Notes: generated from the sequence alone by a model not told the origin. DNA of 64,000 nt from Candidula unifasciata (GCA_905116865.2 CAJHNH020000569.1:389501-453500); one strand, 5' to 3'. Shown: positions 26,701 through 33,364, counted from the first letter of the stretch. A program made the numbers and translations.

Positions 26701-29484
26701 ATGGGACAAAGAGCAGGGGGAAGGCAAAGAAATAAATACTTGGACGGCTTAGCAAAATGGATGCAGCGGGACAAGAGCACTGACATGATCTGTGATTACG
26801 GTGATCCTGTAGGTGGTGAACCGTGACCACCTGTGCGTGTTTTTTTTTTCAAGCAGATGATTTTAGCCATTAAAAGGCCACTTAGCATGTTATATTTGTG
26901 GTGTACAGCTAGGCTGCAAAAGTTTTAAGATGACTTGAGTAATCTTGCCTATTTTATTGTTATCCAGGGTGTGGTCTCCATACACGGCAGTGAGAGACGG
27001 TTGGTGGTTCAAGCTGTCCATGAGCTCTATGATTCACAGTTTACCACAGTTTGGGAGCCTGAGGAGCCTCGGTGCAACACCATTGTTTTTATAGGTTTGT
27101 GAAGTTTGGTTTTAACATACGGCAGTTGTTGTTCTTTGCGTTCACCGGCTTTAAACTCCAGTGGAAAGACCTGGTTGTTCATCCACTTCTGAACTTTGGC
27201 TTTGTTCCAGGGCCTGAGTTTTGCATGTGCAGCTGTTTTACAGATCTGACTTATTTGTATGCAGACTGCTGGTTCCTTGCCTTTCAGGCAGATGCACTCC
27301 GTTTTCAAAGGAAGCCCCCAGTTAGTCGACTCTTACAACATGCTTTTTGGGGAGGCAGTGGGTCTATTCTTGTTTTCCCTATAATGGGGCCCTGGAACCC
27401 ACATGGGGGACATACGGCAGTGAATCCTAGACCATTAATAAACAAGCCGAACATTATCTTGAGGCCTCCGAGACGTGCTTTTACAGAAGAATCCTTACAA
27501 TTGCTTGGACAGCTAAGAGGAGTAACTCAGATGTTTTGAAAGAGGCAGGTGCTCGCAGACAACTTATCACAAACATCAGAAAGAGACAGTCATCATTTTT
27601 GCGTCATGTGTTGAGAAGAGAGAAGGAAGATGGGACATGTTGTAACCACTCGAAAGATTTGTGGAAAGAGAGACAGAGGAAGACAGCGGGAGAAGATTCT
27701 TTACAGCCTTTTGTCATTGCATGGAGGGGTGTCAACACACGAACTGATACACGCAGTTGCAGATCACAGATTGTGGAGATCACCAGTCGGCAAGACACTT
27801 GATGATGAGGAAGCTTGGTTATAATTGGTCTTTAGGACTGCAGGTTACACCTGGCTTTGTGTATGAAAACTTCTGTGGAGTTTGAACAGGGTATCTGGGA
27901 TCTGCCTTGTTGTTCTGCAGTGAAGACTGCTCCCACATGCTATCTTTGGCTCTGTCACTGCTCCCACATGCTATCCATTAGACTGCCACTGCTCCCACAT
28001 GCTATCTTTGGCTCTGCCACTGCTCCCACATGCTATCCATTGGACTGCCACTGCTCCCACATGCTAGTTTTGGCTCTGTCACTGCTCCCACATGCTATCC
28101 ATTGGACTGCCACTGCTCCCACATGCTATCTTTGGCTCTGTCACTGCTCCCACATGCTATCCATTCGACTGCCACTGCTTCCACATGCTATCTTTGGCTT
28201 TGTCACTGCTCCCACATGCTATCCATTGGACTGCCACTGCTCCCACATGCTATCTTTGGCTCTGTCACTGCTCCCACATGCTATCCATTGGACTGCCACT
28301 GCTCCCACATGCTATCTTTGACTCTGTCACTGCTCCCACATGATATCCATTGGACTGCCACTGCTCCCACATGCTATCTTTGGCTCTGCCACTGCTCCCA
28401 AATGCTATCTTGGCTCTGCCACTGCTCCCACATGCTATCTTGGCTCTGCCACTGCTCCCAGATGCTATCCATTGGACTGCCACTGCTCCCACATGCTATC
28501 TTGGCTCTGCCACTGCTCCAACATGCAATCTTTGACTCTGCCACTGCTCCAACATGCTATCTTTGACTCTGCCACTGCTCCAACATGCTATCTTGGCTCT
28601 GCGACTGCTCCCACATGCTATCTTGGCTCTGCCACTGCTCCCACATGCTATCTTGGCTCTGCCACTGCTCCAACATGCTATCTTGGCTCTGCCACTGCTC
28701 CCACATGCTATCTTGGCTCTGCCACTGCTCCCACATGCTATTCTGGCTCTGCCACTGCTCCCACATGCTATCTTGGCTCTGCCACTGCTCCCACATGCTA
28801 TCTTGGCTCTGCTACTGCTCCCACATGCTATTCTGGCTCTGCCACTGCTCCCACATGCTATCTTGGCTCTGCCACTGCTCCCACATGCTATCTTGGCTCT
28901 GCCACTGCTCCAACATGCTATCTTGGCTCTGCCACTGCTCCCACATGCTATCTTGGCTCTGCCACTGCTCCCACATGCTATTCTGGCTCTGCCACTGCTC
29001 CCACATGCTATCTTGGCTCTGCCACTGCTCCCATATGCTATCTTGGTTCTGCCACTGCTCCCACATGCTATCTTGGCTCTGCCACTGCTCCCACATTCTA
29101 TCTTGGCTCTGCCACTGCTCCCACATGCTATCTTGGCTCTGCCACTGCTCCCACATGCTATCTTGGCTCTGCCACTGCTCCCATATGCTATCTTGGCTCT
29201 GCCACTGCTCCCACATGCTATCTTGGCTCTGCCACTGCTCCCACATGCTATCTTGGCTCTGCCACTGCTCCCACATGCTATCTTGGCTCTGCCACTGCTC
29301 CCACATGCTATCTTGGCTCTGCCACTGCTCCCATATGCTATCTCTTGCTCTGCCACAGATCTTAAGCTGACTAAGCTTTCATTAAAATATTATCTCATAC
29401 ACTTGTATACTTTTTCTTTCAGGTCGTAACCTGAACAAAGCTGTTTTAGAGAAGTACATAAATGAGCTGGTTGTGTCTAGATGA
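1340..29484 (+). CDS. ZNG1: ZNG1/CBWD (COBW-domain) zinc chaperone GTPase, 5'-partial, 12 exons
   Basis: Family knowledge: ZNG1/CBWD proteins are G3E-family GTPases that deliver zinc to client metalloproteins such as methionine aminopeptidase 1. Seen: 12 exons with GT-AG borders and matching phases join into one frame of 331 codons plus TGA. Motifs by visible residue number are the P-loop GAGKTTLL (1-8), the metal-binding NGCLCCSV with its CxCC (54-61), [10 protein letters not shown] (83-92, Walker B/switch region), INKIDL (151-156, guanine specificity) and a CobW C-terminal domain (about 225-325) containing LLWEKNV and VHELYD. The N-terminus before the P-loop, including the usual CPELVPI-like segment and the start codon, is not in the window and should lie upstream. 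All introns are filled with repeats. No frameshift or internal stop is visible, so the gene looks functional. A grainyhead gene is convergent downstream. Confidence 0.95.
1462..1672 (-). mobile_element. LINE C-terminal fragment in a ZNG1 intron
   Basis: Nearly the same sequence as 53212-53460, e.g. CATTCCGAGCCCTTGAGGTT and ATCTCTCTGGTTGGC. Flanked on the left by GAA-type (CTTCTT) sequence. A separate (CTT)n tract lies at about 1703-1740. Confidence 0.8.
2263..3243 (+). mobile_element. Non-LTR retrotransposon, 3' half of reverse transcriptase, (TAAG)n tail
   Basis: An open frame of about 318 codons reads [15 protein letters not shown], then the catalytic AFADDVAL, then [24 protein letters not shown] and [14 protein letters not shown]. 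This is the second half of an RT plus its C-terminal tail. It ends in a TAAG microsatellite, as in LINE families whose 3' end is a short tandem repeat. The endonuclease and first half of the RT are missing (5' truncation). No internal stop after 2272, so this copy is relatively young. Confidence 0.93.
3655..3870 (-). repeat. Dispersed repeat family E
   Basis: GGAGTGCATTCGCCTAAGAG, ACCAACAGTCTGCATACAAA and CACTGGAGTTTACAGCGGG mark a reverse copy. Confidence 0.83.
4003..4099 (+). CDS. ZNG1: ZNG1 exon b (CxCC exon)
   Basis: Acceptor TGTTTTCAG and donor GTAAGT. It encodes the segment ending RNGCLCCSV, which carries the metal-binding CxCC of G3E metallochaperones. It ends in phase 2 (AA of a Lys codon), completed by the A that opens the next exon. 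Confidence 0.95.
4228..4560 (+). mobile_element. tRNA-derived SINE, family F
   Basis: Head GGTTGCCACGTTAGCGTAGT TGATAGGAGACTCGC is A-box-like, followed by TTCAAATCCAGC. The 3' boundary is uncertain. Confidence 0.6.
4895..5285 (-). mobile_element. tRNA-derived SINE, family B
   Basis: The minus strand starts GGGGGCTTCTTGGTCCTGAG and has a GGTTCACTCCCCGG B box. It ends in the conserved TGTGTCATGATGTCGATCC. Its 5' part abuts the intron before ZNG1 exon c. Confidence 0.83.
5450..5601 (+). CDS. ZNG1: ZNG1 exon c (ETTG exon)
   Basis: Acceptor GTCTGTCAG and donor GTGAGT. It encodes [10 protein letters not shown] through the [15 protein letters not shown] nucleotide-binding segment to VYLDG. Exon and phase agree with CBWD proteins. 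Confidence 0.95.
5610..6480. repeat. Pyrimidine-rich intron with ~24-bp tandem repeats
   Basis: A long TTTCTTCC-rich tract on the plus strand. At 5930-6055 there are about five copies of TTGATTCCTTATTTTTCTC. The short frames here are low-complexity artefacts. Confidence 0.8.
6655..6912 (+). repeat. Dispersed repeat family E
   Basis: CTGTAAACTGCAGCGGAAAG through GGAACCCACATAGGGAA, with an altered middle. A solitary 3' end of the family (GGGACCCGCAAGGGAA) lies at about 7185-7235. Confidence 0.83.
7325..7362 (+). CDS. ZNG1: ZNG1 exon d (38-nt small exon)
   Basis: Acceptor CTACCCAG and donor GTAGCT. It encodes [12 protein letters not shown], the beta strand with VDA/VDS typical of COBW proteins. 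It starts with GT completing a glycine codon and ends in phase 0. Confidence 0.92.
7440..7665. repeat. AT-rich ~20-bp tandem repeat in a ZNG1 intron
   Basis: Repeats of ATAATTTTATTATCCTAAAA with one-base variants, about 11 copies, just downstream of exon d. Confidence 0.85.
7926..7972 (+). CDS. ZNG1: ZNG1 exon e (47-nt small exon)
   Basis: Acceptor GTTACAG and donor GTAATT. It encodes [15 protein letters not shown] plus two bases of Arg, matching the EEKPDGxxNEAxRQ segment of animal CBWD proteins. Confidence 0.93.
8020..8300 (+). repeat. Two 3' ends of dispersed repeat family E
   Basis: AATGGGGCCCTGGAACCCACAT occurs twice, the first copy followed by an A-rich tract, so the 3' end is locally duplicated. 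Ends about 100 bp before ZNG1 exon f. Confidence 0.75.
8401..8487 (+). CDS. ZNG1: ZNG1 exon f (NKID exon)
   Basis: Acceptor TTTTTTCACAG and donor GTGCTG. It encodes [19 protein letters not shown], containing the NKxD guanine-specificity motif. It ends in phase 2 of an Arg codon. Confidence 0.95.
8580..8706. mobile_element. Degenerate palindromic MITE-like element
   Basis: TTAACTCTTTCGGTCC at the left, an imperfect inverted partner at the right, and inner inverted words TTTAACTCCATCTGACC / GGTCTGATGGAGTTGAA. Probably related to the TTAA family. Confidence 0.55.
8780..9760. other. Unassigned ZNG1 intron sequence
   Basis: GC-richer than its surroundings, with TGTGTGTG words. Short frames on both strands show no recognisable motif. 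No repeat partner noticed in the window. Confidence 0.5.
9760..9830 (-). repeat. Dispersed repeat family E, 5' scrap
   Basis: GGACGAACAACCAGAACTCT then CCGCTGCAGTTTACAGCCGG in reverse orientation. Confidence 0.7.
9893..9945 (+). mobile_element. SINE family A 3' tail fragment
   Basis: Only the tail ACGTCCTGTAAAGGATATGC is present. Confidence 0.6.
10229..10375. mobile_element. TTAA-flanked MITE (piggyBac-type)
   Basis: TTAA-ACTCTTTGAGTCCCAAAG at the left and the inverted CTTTGGGACTCAAAAGAGTTAA-like end at the right. 147 bp including both TTAA. Inverted relative to the 32.7-kb copy. Confidence 0.85.
10383..10867 (+). repeat. 67-bp minisatellite overlapping the exon g acceptor of ZNG1
   Basis: About seven tandem copies of a unit running TTAAAGTGTTACTTTGTC, TTGTTCTCAAGTC, then AGTCAGCAGTGTT and a T-rich spacer. 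The final copy aligns with the genuine acceptor and exon g start (GTCAATCAACAGTGTTG). The array therefore repeats the junction itself, with the AG shifted by one base in the copies. Confidence 0.85.
10868..10912 (+). CDS. ZNG1: ZNG1 exon g (45-nt exon beside a minisatellite)
   Basis: Acceptor GTATTTAG. The donor is set at AA/GTAGGT because the alternative GT four bases downstream would put TAG in frame. It encodes [14 protein letters not shown], matching the SINxxxxILxTxRS segment of the family. The upstream intron holds tandem copies resembling this acceptor and exon start. Confidence 0.88.
11295..11385 (+). mobile_element. SINE family D 3' fragment
   Basis: GATGTTGGCTACATTGTCCA then CCGAGTGCCGATTGGTCTAT is the family D 3' end. 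Confidence 0.65.
11690..11768. repeat. (CT)n microsatellite
   Basis: Nearly pure CT dinucleotide tract with two CTAT interruptions near its left end. Confidence 0.95.
11864..12243. repeat. 30-bp near-perfect minisatellite in a ZNG1 intron
   Basis: About 12.7 copies of a unit beginning GAGCCTAAGCCAGGTGTTGA. Only two substitutions were seen in about 380 bp, which suggests recent expansion or homogenisation. The open frames across it are a trivial effect of the 30-bp period. Confidence 0.97.
12308..12364 (+). CDS. ZNG1: ZNG1 exon h
   Basis: Acceptor TTCCCCAG and donor GTAAGT. It encodes [18 protein letters not shown], corresponding to VDLSNVLDLHAFD in vertebrates. The 30-bp minisatellite ends 64 bp upstream of this acceptor. 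Confidence 0.92.
12474..12715 (-). mobile_element. LINE 3'-end fragment with Cys/His cluster
   Basis: The minus strand matches the 49.3-kb copy and reads like [20 protein letters not shown] with degeneracy, a C-x2-C...HH...C cluster of a LINE ORF2 tail. Confidence 0.75.
12878..13140. mobile_element. hAT-type MITE with perfect 8-bp target duplication
   Basis: Terminal inverted repeats of about 75 bp begin GGCTATCCTCCGACTAACG. TTAAGCTG is duplicated on both sides (12870-12877 and 13141-13148). 263 bp, no coding capacity. Lies in a ZNG1 intron. Confidence 0.95.
13208..13430 (-). mobile_element. SINE family D
   Basis: GTCGACCTGGGAGCCATGGT and GTGGGTGATATGGTCAACA core words in reverse orientation. 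Abuts the 13.4-kb MITE. Confidence 0.8.
13439..13861. mobile_element. Second hAT-type MITE, related family
   Basis: Inverted ends (CTATTCTCCGAATATCAGTC and its complement) resemble those of the 12.9-kb element. Flanked by TGGCAGTT / TAGCAGTT, 7 of 8 matching. The interior carries ATCTAGTTTAGCCCCAAT in both orientations. Sits directly against a SINE copy. Confidence 0.85.
14155..14400 (-). mobile_element. tRNA-derived SINE-like element
   Basis: The minus strand has TATCTTAGTGCACTTGTATT (A-box region) and ACAGGTTCAATTCCCGG (B box) followed by about 150 bp of AT-rich tail. No second copy in the window. Confidence 0.6.
14666..14726 (+). CDS. ZNG1: ZNG1 exon i
   Basis: Acceptor TTTTCAG and donor GTAGGT. 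It encodes [20 protein letters not shown] and ends in phase 0. It is a less conserved linker before the C-terminal CobW domain. Assignment rests on phase, splice sites and position. Confidence 0.85.
14885..16545 (-). mobile_element. LINE with RT and RNase H domains, decayed
   Basis: Minus-strand frames give [20 protein letters not shown], then TFADDVLVY (RT catalytic Asp pair), [23 protein letters not shown] (RNase H) and [14 protein letters not shown]. Several stops and frameshifts break the frame. The 3' part ([20 protein letters not shown] and following) is shared with the copies at 62.1-62.9 kb and 0.55-0.68 kb. Confidence 0.88.
16760..17520. repeat. 22-bp minisatellite in a ZNG1 intron
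   Basis: About 34 copies of a unit containing GTGGCAGTAGTGATATTTAT, preceded by looser related sequence (16560-16760). Variation is concentrated at two positions after TTTAT (GTG, GAG, GAA). Confidence 0.95.
17808..18160 (+). mobile_element. Degenerate copy of the GAA-tailed LINE family
   Basis: Shares [27 protein letters not shown] and [12 protein letters not shown] with the 54.6-kb copy. C-rich interruptions and no long GAA tail. Confidence 0.85.
18265..18450 (-). repeat. Dispersed repeat family E, partial
   Basis: GAGTGCATCTGCCTGAGAAG through CTGCTGAAGTTTACATCCG in reverse orientation, ending about 65 bp before ZNG1 exon j. Confidence 0.78.
18515..18649 (+). CDS. ZNG1: ZNG1 exon j (CobW C-terminal domain, first part)
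   Basis: Acceptor GTTTACAG, 45 codons, donor AAG/GTTGGA. It encodes [25 protein letters not shown] and PTEVIRLK, which match the C-terminal CobW domain closely. Confidence 0.95.
18735..18930 (+). repeat. Dispersed repeat family E, partial
   Basis: CAGCTGTAAATTGCATTGGA through TGCAGGTAGATGCACTCTGA. 3' third missing. Confidence 0.75.
18935..20190. other. ZNG1 intron, nothing recognised apart from a G run
   Basis: No coding or RNA-gene signal. 19335-19530 is AT-rich. Confidence 0.5.
19291..19319. repeat. Poly-G run
   Basis: 29 consecutive G on the plus strand. Similar G runs occur at about 30374-30394, 30421-30433, 54445-54461 and 54494-54513. Exact lengths may be sequencing-limited. Confidence 0.9.
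20190..20645 (+). mobile_element. RNase H-like LINE fragment
   Basis: Reads [20 protein letters not shown], the C-terminal RNase H motif of LINEs, and [13 protein letters not shown]. Stops present. Confidence 0.8.
20735..21225 (+). mobile_element. LINE C-terminus with a C2H2-like zinc finger, (CA)n end
   Basis: Reads [19 protein letters not shown], a broken linker, [13 protein letters not shown] and [19 protein letters not shown]. The last is a zinc-finger-like tail whose second His region is altered. Ends near an ACACAC tract. Confidence 0.85.
21226..22061. other. ZNG1 intron, mostly unassigned
   Basis: No recognised motif. The 21720-21990 part has the T-rich look of a decayed reverse-oriented LINE tail (CTGTGTAACTTAGTATTGGC), but I cannot support it. 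Confidence 0.4.
22062..23395. repeat. ~37-bp minisatellite in the longest ZNG1 intron
   Basis: About 36 copies of a unit containing ACAAGCATGCAAGCACC followed by TTTGTTGAGTTAATGGGTAG. Each unit carries the palindrome GCATGC. Copies are more diverged at the left end. Confidence 0.95.
23400..23680 (-). mobile_element. LINE C-terminal fragment
   Basis: Homologous to 61215-61505 over TGTGTTAATGTCATAKTGTG and the AACCATTTGATTC end. Decayed. Confidence 0.75.
23681..24589. other. ZNG1 intron, nothing recognised
   Basis: AT-rich, no repeats or coding signal seen. Confidence 0.5.
24590..24700 (+). mobile_element. Short tRNA-like SINE head
   Basis: TGCTCTGGTTAGAGCTTGCC and CTTGGGTTTGCATCC resemble A and B boxes. 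No well-defined 3' end. Confidence 0.5.
24911..25151 (+). mobile_element. tRNA-derived SINE, family D
   Basis: Core TGGACCCAGCCTTGAGTGGG, GACCACATCACCCATC and GCCGATTGGTCTATAAAATA. Head ATGGCAGAGCGGCTAAACGC is A-box-like. Confidence 0.83.
25152..26143. other. ZNG1 intron, nothing recognised
   Basis: No coding signal. C-rich tracts at about 26003-26025 and 26080-26100. Confidence 0.5.
26144..26343 (-). mobile_element. SINE family A
   Basis: GTCGGCTCTGTGGCTAAATC head, B box GGGTTCGATCCCAGC, slightly shortened middle. Confidence 0.83.
26640..26826 (+). mobile_element. Short LINE C-terminal fragment
   Basis: Reads [20 protein letters not shown] and [10 protein letters not shown], the tail of the GRGRPR...LDGLKRW family. 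About 140 bp upstream of ZNG1 exon k. Confidence 0.75.
26968..27094 (+). CDS. ZNG1: ZNG1 exon k (CobW C-terminal domain, second part)
   Basis: Acceptor TTATCCAG and donor GTTTGT. It encodes [20 protein letters not shown] through [15 protein letters not shown], the final strands of the CobW C-terminal domain. It follows the longest intron of the gene (8.3 kb). Confidence 0.95.
27133..27415 (+). repeat. Dispersed repeat family E
   Basis: Full-length-like copy starting 39 bp after the ZNG1 exon k donor. Ends GGAACCCACATGGGGGA. Confidence 0.88.
27500..27845 (+). mobile_element. LINE C-terminal fragment, frameshifted
   Basis: Reads [16 protein letters not shown] in one frame and [20 protein letters not shown], then [18 protein letters not shown] in another. 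Needs a frameshift between them. Lies just upstream of the 27.9-kb satellite. Confidence 0.83.
27925..29348. repeat. 30/31-bp satellite-like array in the last ZNG1 intron
   Basis: About 47 copies built on CTGCTCCCACATGCTATC. The left part (to about 28480) alternates two unit types, one with TTTGGCTCTGTCA and one with CATTGGACTGCCA, giving a dimeric period near 62 bp. The right part is a homogenised 30-bp monomer. The long open frames on both strands are products of the period. Confidence 0.97.
29423..29484 (+). CDS. ZNG1: ZNG1 last coding exon with TGA stop
   Basis: Acceptor TTTCTTTCAG. It encodes [20 protein letters not shown] then TGA, corresponding to the LGRNLDKDILKQLF tail of CBWD proteins but shorter. 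The tail is 20 residues, so the extreme C-terminus seen in vertebrates is absent. Confidence 0.93.
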
Positions 29485-29880
29485 TGGGTCAACTACTGAT
29501 ATGAGCTACATATTCCCATCAAGACAGGATGTGTCTGATGGGTTTCAACAAGCTTCCTGTGGAAGGATGCACTCAACTTTTATGAGGAGAGAGGATTTTG
29601 GTTGAAAGAAATAAGTTACTATTTGTAATAGATAACATATAGGAGTAGGATAAAAGGTACATTACTATGTTGTCCTTTTGCTGAAAACTACATGACAGGA
29701 GGTGTAGATGAGAAAGGTATAAAAACACATCGAGAAAAGTATTATGTTCAATGTTTATTTGTTTGTTTTATAGATCCTAGGTGACTTTGATTAGCGGACT
29801 GTGTTTTCAGTGGAACCCACAGGGTAAAAGAAGAAGAGGAGGACCTAAACACACTTAGGGAAGAGAATTAAAGAACATAT
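29485..29880 (+). other. Probable ZNG1 3' UTR
   Basis: Follows the stop codon with no other coding signal. No AATAAA was seen. The nearest candidate poly(A) signal is ATTAAA at about 29867-29872, inside a short LINE-derived stretch, so the transcript end is uncertain. Confidence 0.3.
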
Positions 29881-29890
29881 CTAGACCATA
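29790..29890 (+). mobile_element. LINE fragment in the ZNG1 3' region
   Basis: TTTTCAGTGGAACCCACAGG followed by GTAAAAGAAGAAGAGGAGG reads WNPQGKRRRGGPKHT, the same tail motif as at 47.8 kb. It may have donated the candidate poly(A) signal. Confidence 0.6.
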
Positions 29891-30029
29891 CTGTGGGCAA
29901 GGCAAGCACGCATCTCACTGCCATAGTAGGACCATTGTACACTCCAGAGCAGTACTCATAACTTTTTTGGGGATGTTTTTTTCACAATGTATGAGATTGT
30001 GTTAGAATTGTACACAGAAAAGTCATTTT

Positions 30030-30390
30030 CAAATATAACCAAAAGATTGTGTGAGTTTTCTCTTTCTGTGTGTGTTCTTAAAAGACCAGTTAGCATATTG
30101 TGTTGCGGTTTACAGCCGGGCTTAGAAATCTGCACCTTTTGGCCCAACACATCAGCAAATCTCTATTTGGTCTTCTTCTACAACATACTTATTACATCAT
30201 AAGCAGTTCAATCCAATATGGGACGTAATTTGTTGTTATTTTAAAACCTCACTCCAACTTTTGTCGGGAGCCCTAATAGAACCTAATGGTTGAATTGGGT
30301 TTCTGGAACCTGCACCTAGGTGATTCTCATCCGAATGATGGCACTTTAGATCACTGATGATTGTCACTCATTGTGGGGGGGGGGGGGGGG
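30030..30390 (+). repeat. Two further dispersed repeats (families G and H)
   Basis: The family G word AGCATATTGTGTTGCGGTTT is shared with about 7045 and 26880. The family H word TTTCTGGAACCTGCACCTAG is shared with about 57650 and 43025. Followed by G runs. Confidence 0.6.
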
Positions 30391-30774
30391 GGGGTGTTGA
30401 ATTTCATCACATATTTATTAGGGGGGGGGGGGGAGTGAATCTATTATTCCCCCTCCCCCCCAAGAATGGGGCTCCAGAACCCACATGGGGCGTGGTTTGA
30501 GGTGTGATTAAATGAAACTCGTCCGAGTGACTTACAAATGAATGAAAAGTATTTTAGTAAGTGTGCTAATTAAGCAAAGCATTGTTTGTAGAAATCAAGG
30601 TTTTCTACGGTCACAGCAAGCTGGGCAGAAAACCTGTGCAAGAGACGCGCCACGAGATACTCGGGTCTGGAGATATGAATGAGGAACAGCCTGAGGTTGG
30701 CTCTTGGTCAGTTGCGCACCAGAGTTTGAAGAAGACTTGTGATCTAGTCGATGTAGTTTAAATGAAGTGTATTT

Positions 30775-31065
30775 TTCTTCTTCATGTTTACCAGCTGTAA
30801 ACTCTGGTGGAAAGAAAGTTTTGGTTGTTCATCCACTTTTGGACTGCAGCCCTGTTCCAGAACCTGAGTGTTGCGTGTGCAGCTGTTTTACAGATATCTC
30901 TTTTGTATGCAGACTGTTGGTTCCTTGCCTCTCAGGCAGACTCACTCCGAGTTCTAAGGAAGCTCCCAATTAGTCAACTCTTACGACATGCTTTTGGGTA
31001 GGCAGTGGTTCTATTCTTGTTTTCTCTATAATAGGGCCCCGGAACCCACACGGGGAGAAGTGTAT
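30775..31065 (+). repeat. Dispersed repeat family E, near full length
   Basis: Reference copy. Begins CAGCTGTAAACTCTGGTGGA, middle TGCAGCTGTTTTACAGATAT and CCTTGCCTCTCAGGCAGACT, ends CGGAACCCACACGGGGA. At least ten partial copies occur in the window. No tRNA head or coding sequence recognised, so its class is unknown. Confidence 0.88.
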
Positions 31066-31489
31066 TTAACATATGAATTATTATTATAGCATTATTGTGG
31101 GAGTGAGCAGTGATGGTGGTGATTGAATAACTGTAGCTGAAAGTAATGAATGAATCAGGAGGAATAAACTGGCAGAATTTACATCGGAAACCGAGTGTCA
31201 TTGTTAATTGTAGATAGTTTTGTTGGTTCCAACCGTGGTAGCTCTGCATGTGTGCGACAAGGTCACATGAAGTAATGACGCTAGCAAGAAGGTAAAAAGC
31301 GTAGATGGAAGCCAGAAAAGAATACAGACACAATTAAAACAGCAGCAACACATGGTCAGAAGTGATGTTGGCCATTCAGTCACTCGTCACATTGCTTCAG
31401 GAGCTGGCTGATACTAAAGGCGAAGGACTTTAACAAAAATCTCCGACTGGAATTTTTTTTTTTGGGGGTGTGTTTTGGTGATCGAGAAT

Positions 31490-31875
31490 GTTTTCATTGC
31501 TCGTGGTCTCGAGGCATGGTGTCTCCATCGAGTGCTAGAGGTTCCGGATTCAATCCCGGTTAGGGCTGGGATTTTTTCACTTAGACTTCTAGTAATTCCC
31601 CCTGGTATCTGGGTAGTGAGATCAGATGCCCGTGTGCATTGTTGCACACGTGAAAAATCCCTTGACAGTTGGAAATAAAAAAGAGTAGCCTAAGGACACT
31701 GCCCGGAAAAATTTGGAGTTAAAAATCTACCCAAAGTGTTTCAGGATCCTCGCCGGTGCTACAAAGCTTATGTACTGTGCTGAGCTTCTTCGGACTCAGA
31801 CTTGAGTTAGAAGAAGAACGGAGCACTTATGGGTTACTACCCGTGTGCCATGATGTTGATTTGTTGTTCAAACCT
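31490..31875 (+). mobile_element. SINE family B
   Basis: Plus copy with CTCGTGGTCTCGAGGCATGG (A-box side), GGATTCAATCCCGG B box and GTGTGCCATGATGTTGATT end. Intergenic. Confidence 0.87.
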
Positions 31876-32224
31876 CAAACCTCCATTGTTTTTTCACTTT
31901 TAAGCTGCATCGGGAAGCATGATGATTGATCACCTGCAACTGTTGGCGCGATAAAGGTAACACCCTCCACTCTCTAATGCAGCAAGTGGTGCATTCTTTG
32001 TGGATAGTATTCATGAGCTGGTTAACCTTCTGTGTTCTGATTAGGGATAGAGGAAAGAAAGAAAATTAACAGTCTGTTCCATTAATCCTGTTCAAAGAAT
32101 ATTTATTGCAGGTAAAGCAGGCATTCAACTAAGTTCACTTATGCACCAAAACGTTGCAAGTGGGAATTGTTAAGGGCCACATGTCCAAGTCTCATTATAG
32201 CAAGATCATTAATACAATAAAATT

Positions 32225-32300
32225 GGCAATGATCCACAAGCCACTTGGTAGGCCTCTGCATGCCAGATTCGGCCCATAGGCCGTGAGTTAAATATTGTGG
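32225..32300. mobile_element. hAT-like remnant
   Basis: GCATGCCAGATTCGGCCCAT followed by AGGCCGTGAGTTA resembles the GGCCCGCGGGCCGTGAGTTTG end of hAT elements. A similar fragment (GGGCCGGATTTGGTCCGCAG) lies at about 14549-14568, about 100 bp from ZNG1 exon i. Confidence 0.45.
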
Positions 32301-32545
32301 GGGAAACAAGAATAGACCCACTTCCTCCCCAACAAGCATGTCGTAAGAATCAACTTATTGGGGGCTTTCTTTCGGAGTCGAAGCGCATCTGTCTGAGAGG
32401 CAAGGAACCTACAGTCTGCATAAAAATAAGTCAGATGTGTAAAACGGATGTGCACGCAGCACTCAGGTTCTGGAACAAGTCTAGAGGTGGATGAATATCC
32501 AGAACTTTCTGCTGGAGTTTACGGCAAGTGAATGTAAAGAAGAGG
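32282..32545 (-). repeat. Dispersed repeat family E, near full length
   Basis: Reverse copy from GGGGGAAACAAGAATAGACC to CTGCTGGAGTTTACGGCAAG. Confidence 0.83.
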
Positions 32546-32720
32546 AAGAGTGTAGTATGTTTTTCTTGCCTTCACTGTATCTTTAATAGCGGTTAAGAAC
32601 GCTGGGCTTCGAGTCCTTTGTCAAGTCATGAATTTCTTTCTGTCAGGGGCAAAAATAAAATCTTAACAACTGCACAGTCCTTGGCGACTGCACTGGCCAT
32701 ACAGCCCTAAATCTTCAGGC

Positions 32721-32866
32721 TTAACTCTTTGAGTCCCAAGGGGTTTAGCATCACAGGCCCAAGGTGTAGAAAAGAGAGACATAAAATCGGCGCATCATAC
32801 GTTCATCGGGCTTCTAGGTAGGAACCTATGAACGTATGATGCGTTTCTTGGGACTCAAAGAGTTAA
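32721..32866. mobile_element. TTAA-flanked MITE (piggyBac-type), second copy
   Basis: TTAACTCTTTGAGTCCCAAG ... CTTGGGACTCAAAGAGTTAA. 146 bp. The internal GCGCATCATACGTTCATC is itself inverted as GAACGTATGATGCG, so the element can fold fully. Confidence 0.9.
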
Positions 32867-33364
32867 AGAAACAAACACCACCCGCCTTAAAGGAGCAAAT
32901 ACAGGCAGTAATTGGCTATATAATTCTTCTTATCAGACTTTCTCTTGCTGCCGTATCAGACCTTTTTTATGTGTAACACCTGTGTTGGTAGTCATTATGG
33001 CTACATTCTAATGAGACGATCAAACGATTTGATTTTCTACATATTGAACATCACCTGTTAATCCGAAAAACAGAATGACGAAAGAAGTGCTAATACAAAC
33101 ACATATTATTAAGGCATATTTAATGTTTCTCTTCGTTACACAATATATGCAAAGACAGGAATGGTACTGAATAGTGTATTATTACAATTATAATATAATC
33201 TGTAGATTTATAGCATCGCAGTAATTCAGCATTGTTATGAAACTTTAAAATGTTTGTTTCATATGAGAGCACTAATTAACAGCTAAAAAACTGGAAGACT
33301 GGAATGTAAAAAACTTACAAAAGTAATACATTAGTTTTTAAAAAAACCAACGTAGTATATTACC
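32867..33364. other. Intergenic, nothing recognised
   Basis: AT-rich DNA between the two convergent genes. Confidence 0.5.

Noticed and set aside
27857..29429. Long open frames (up to 341 codons) with Leu/Cys/Pro-rich repeats
   Set aside because: They are produced by a 30-bp array that is open on both strands. No start context, codon bias or family motif.
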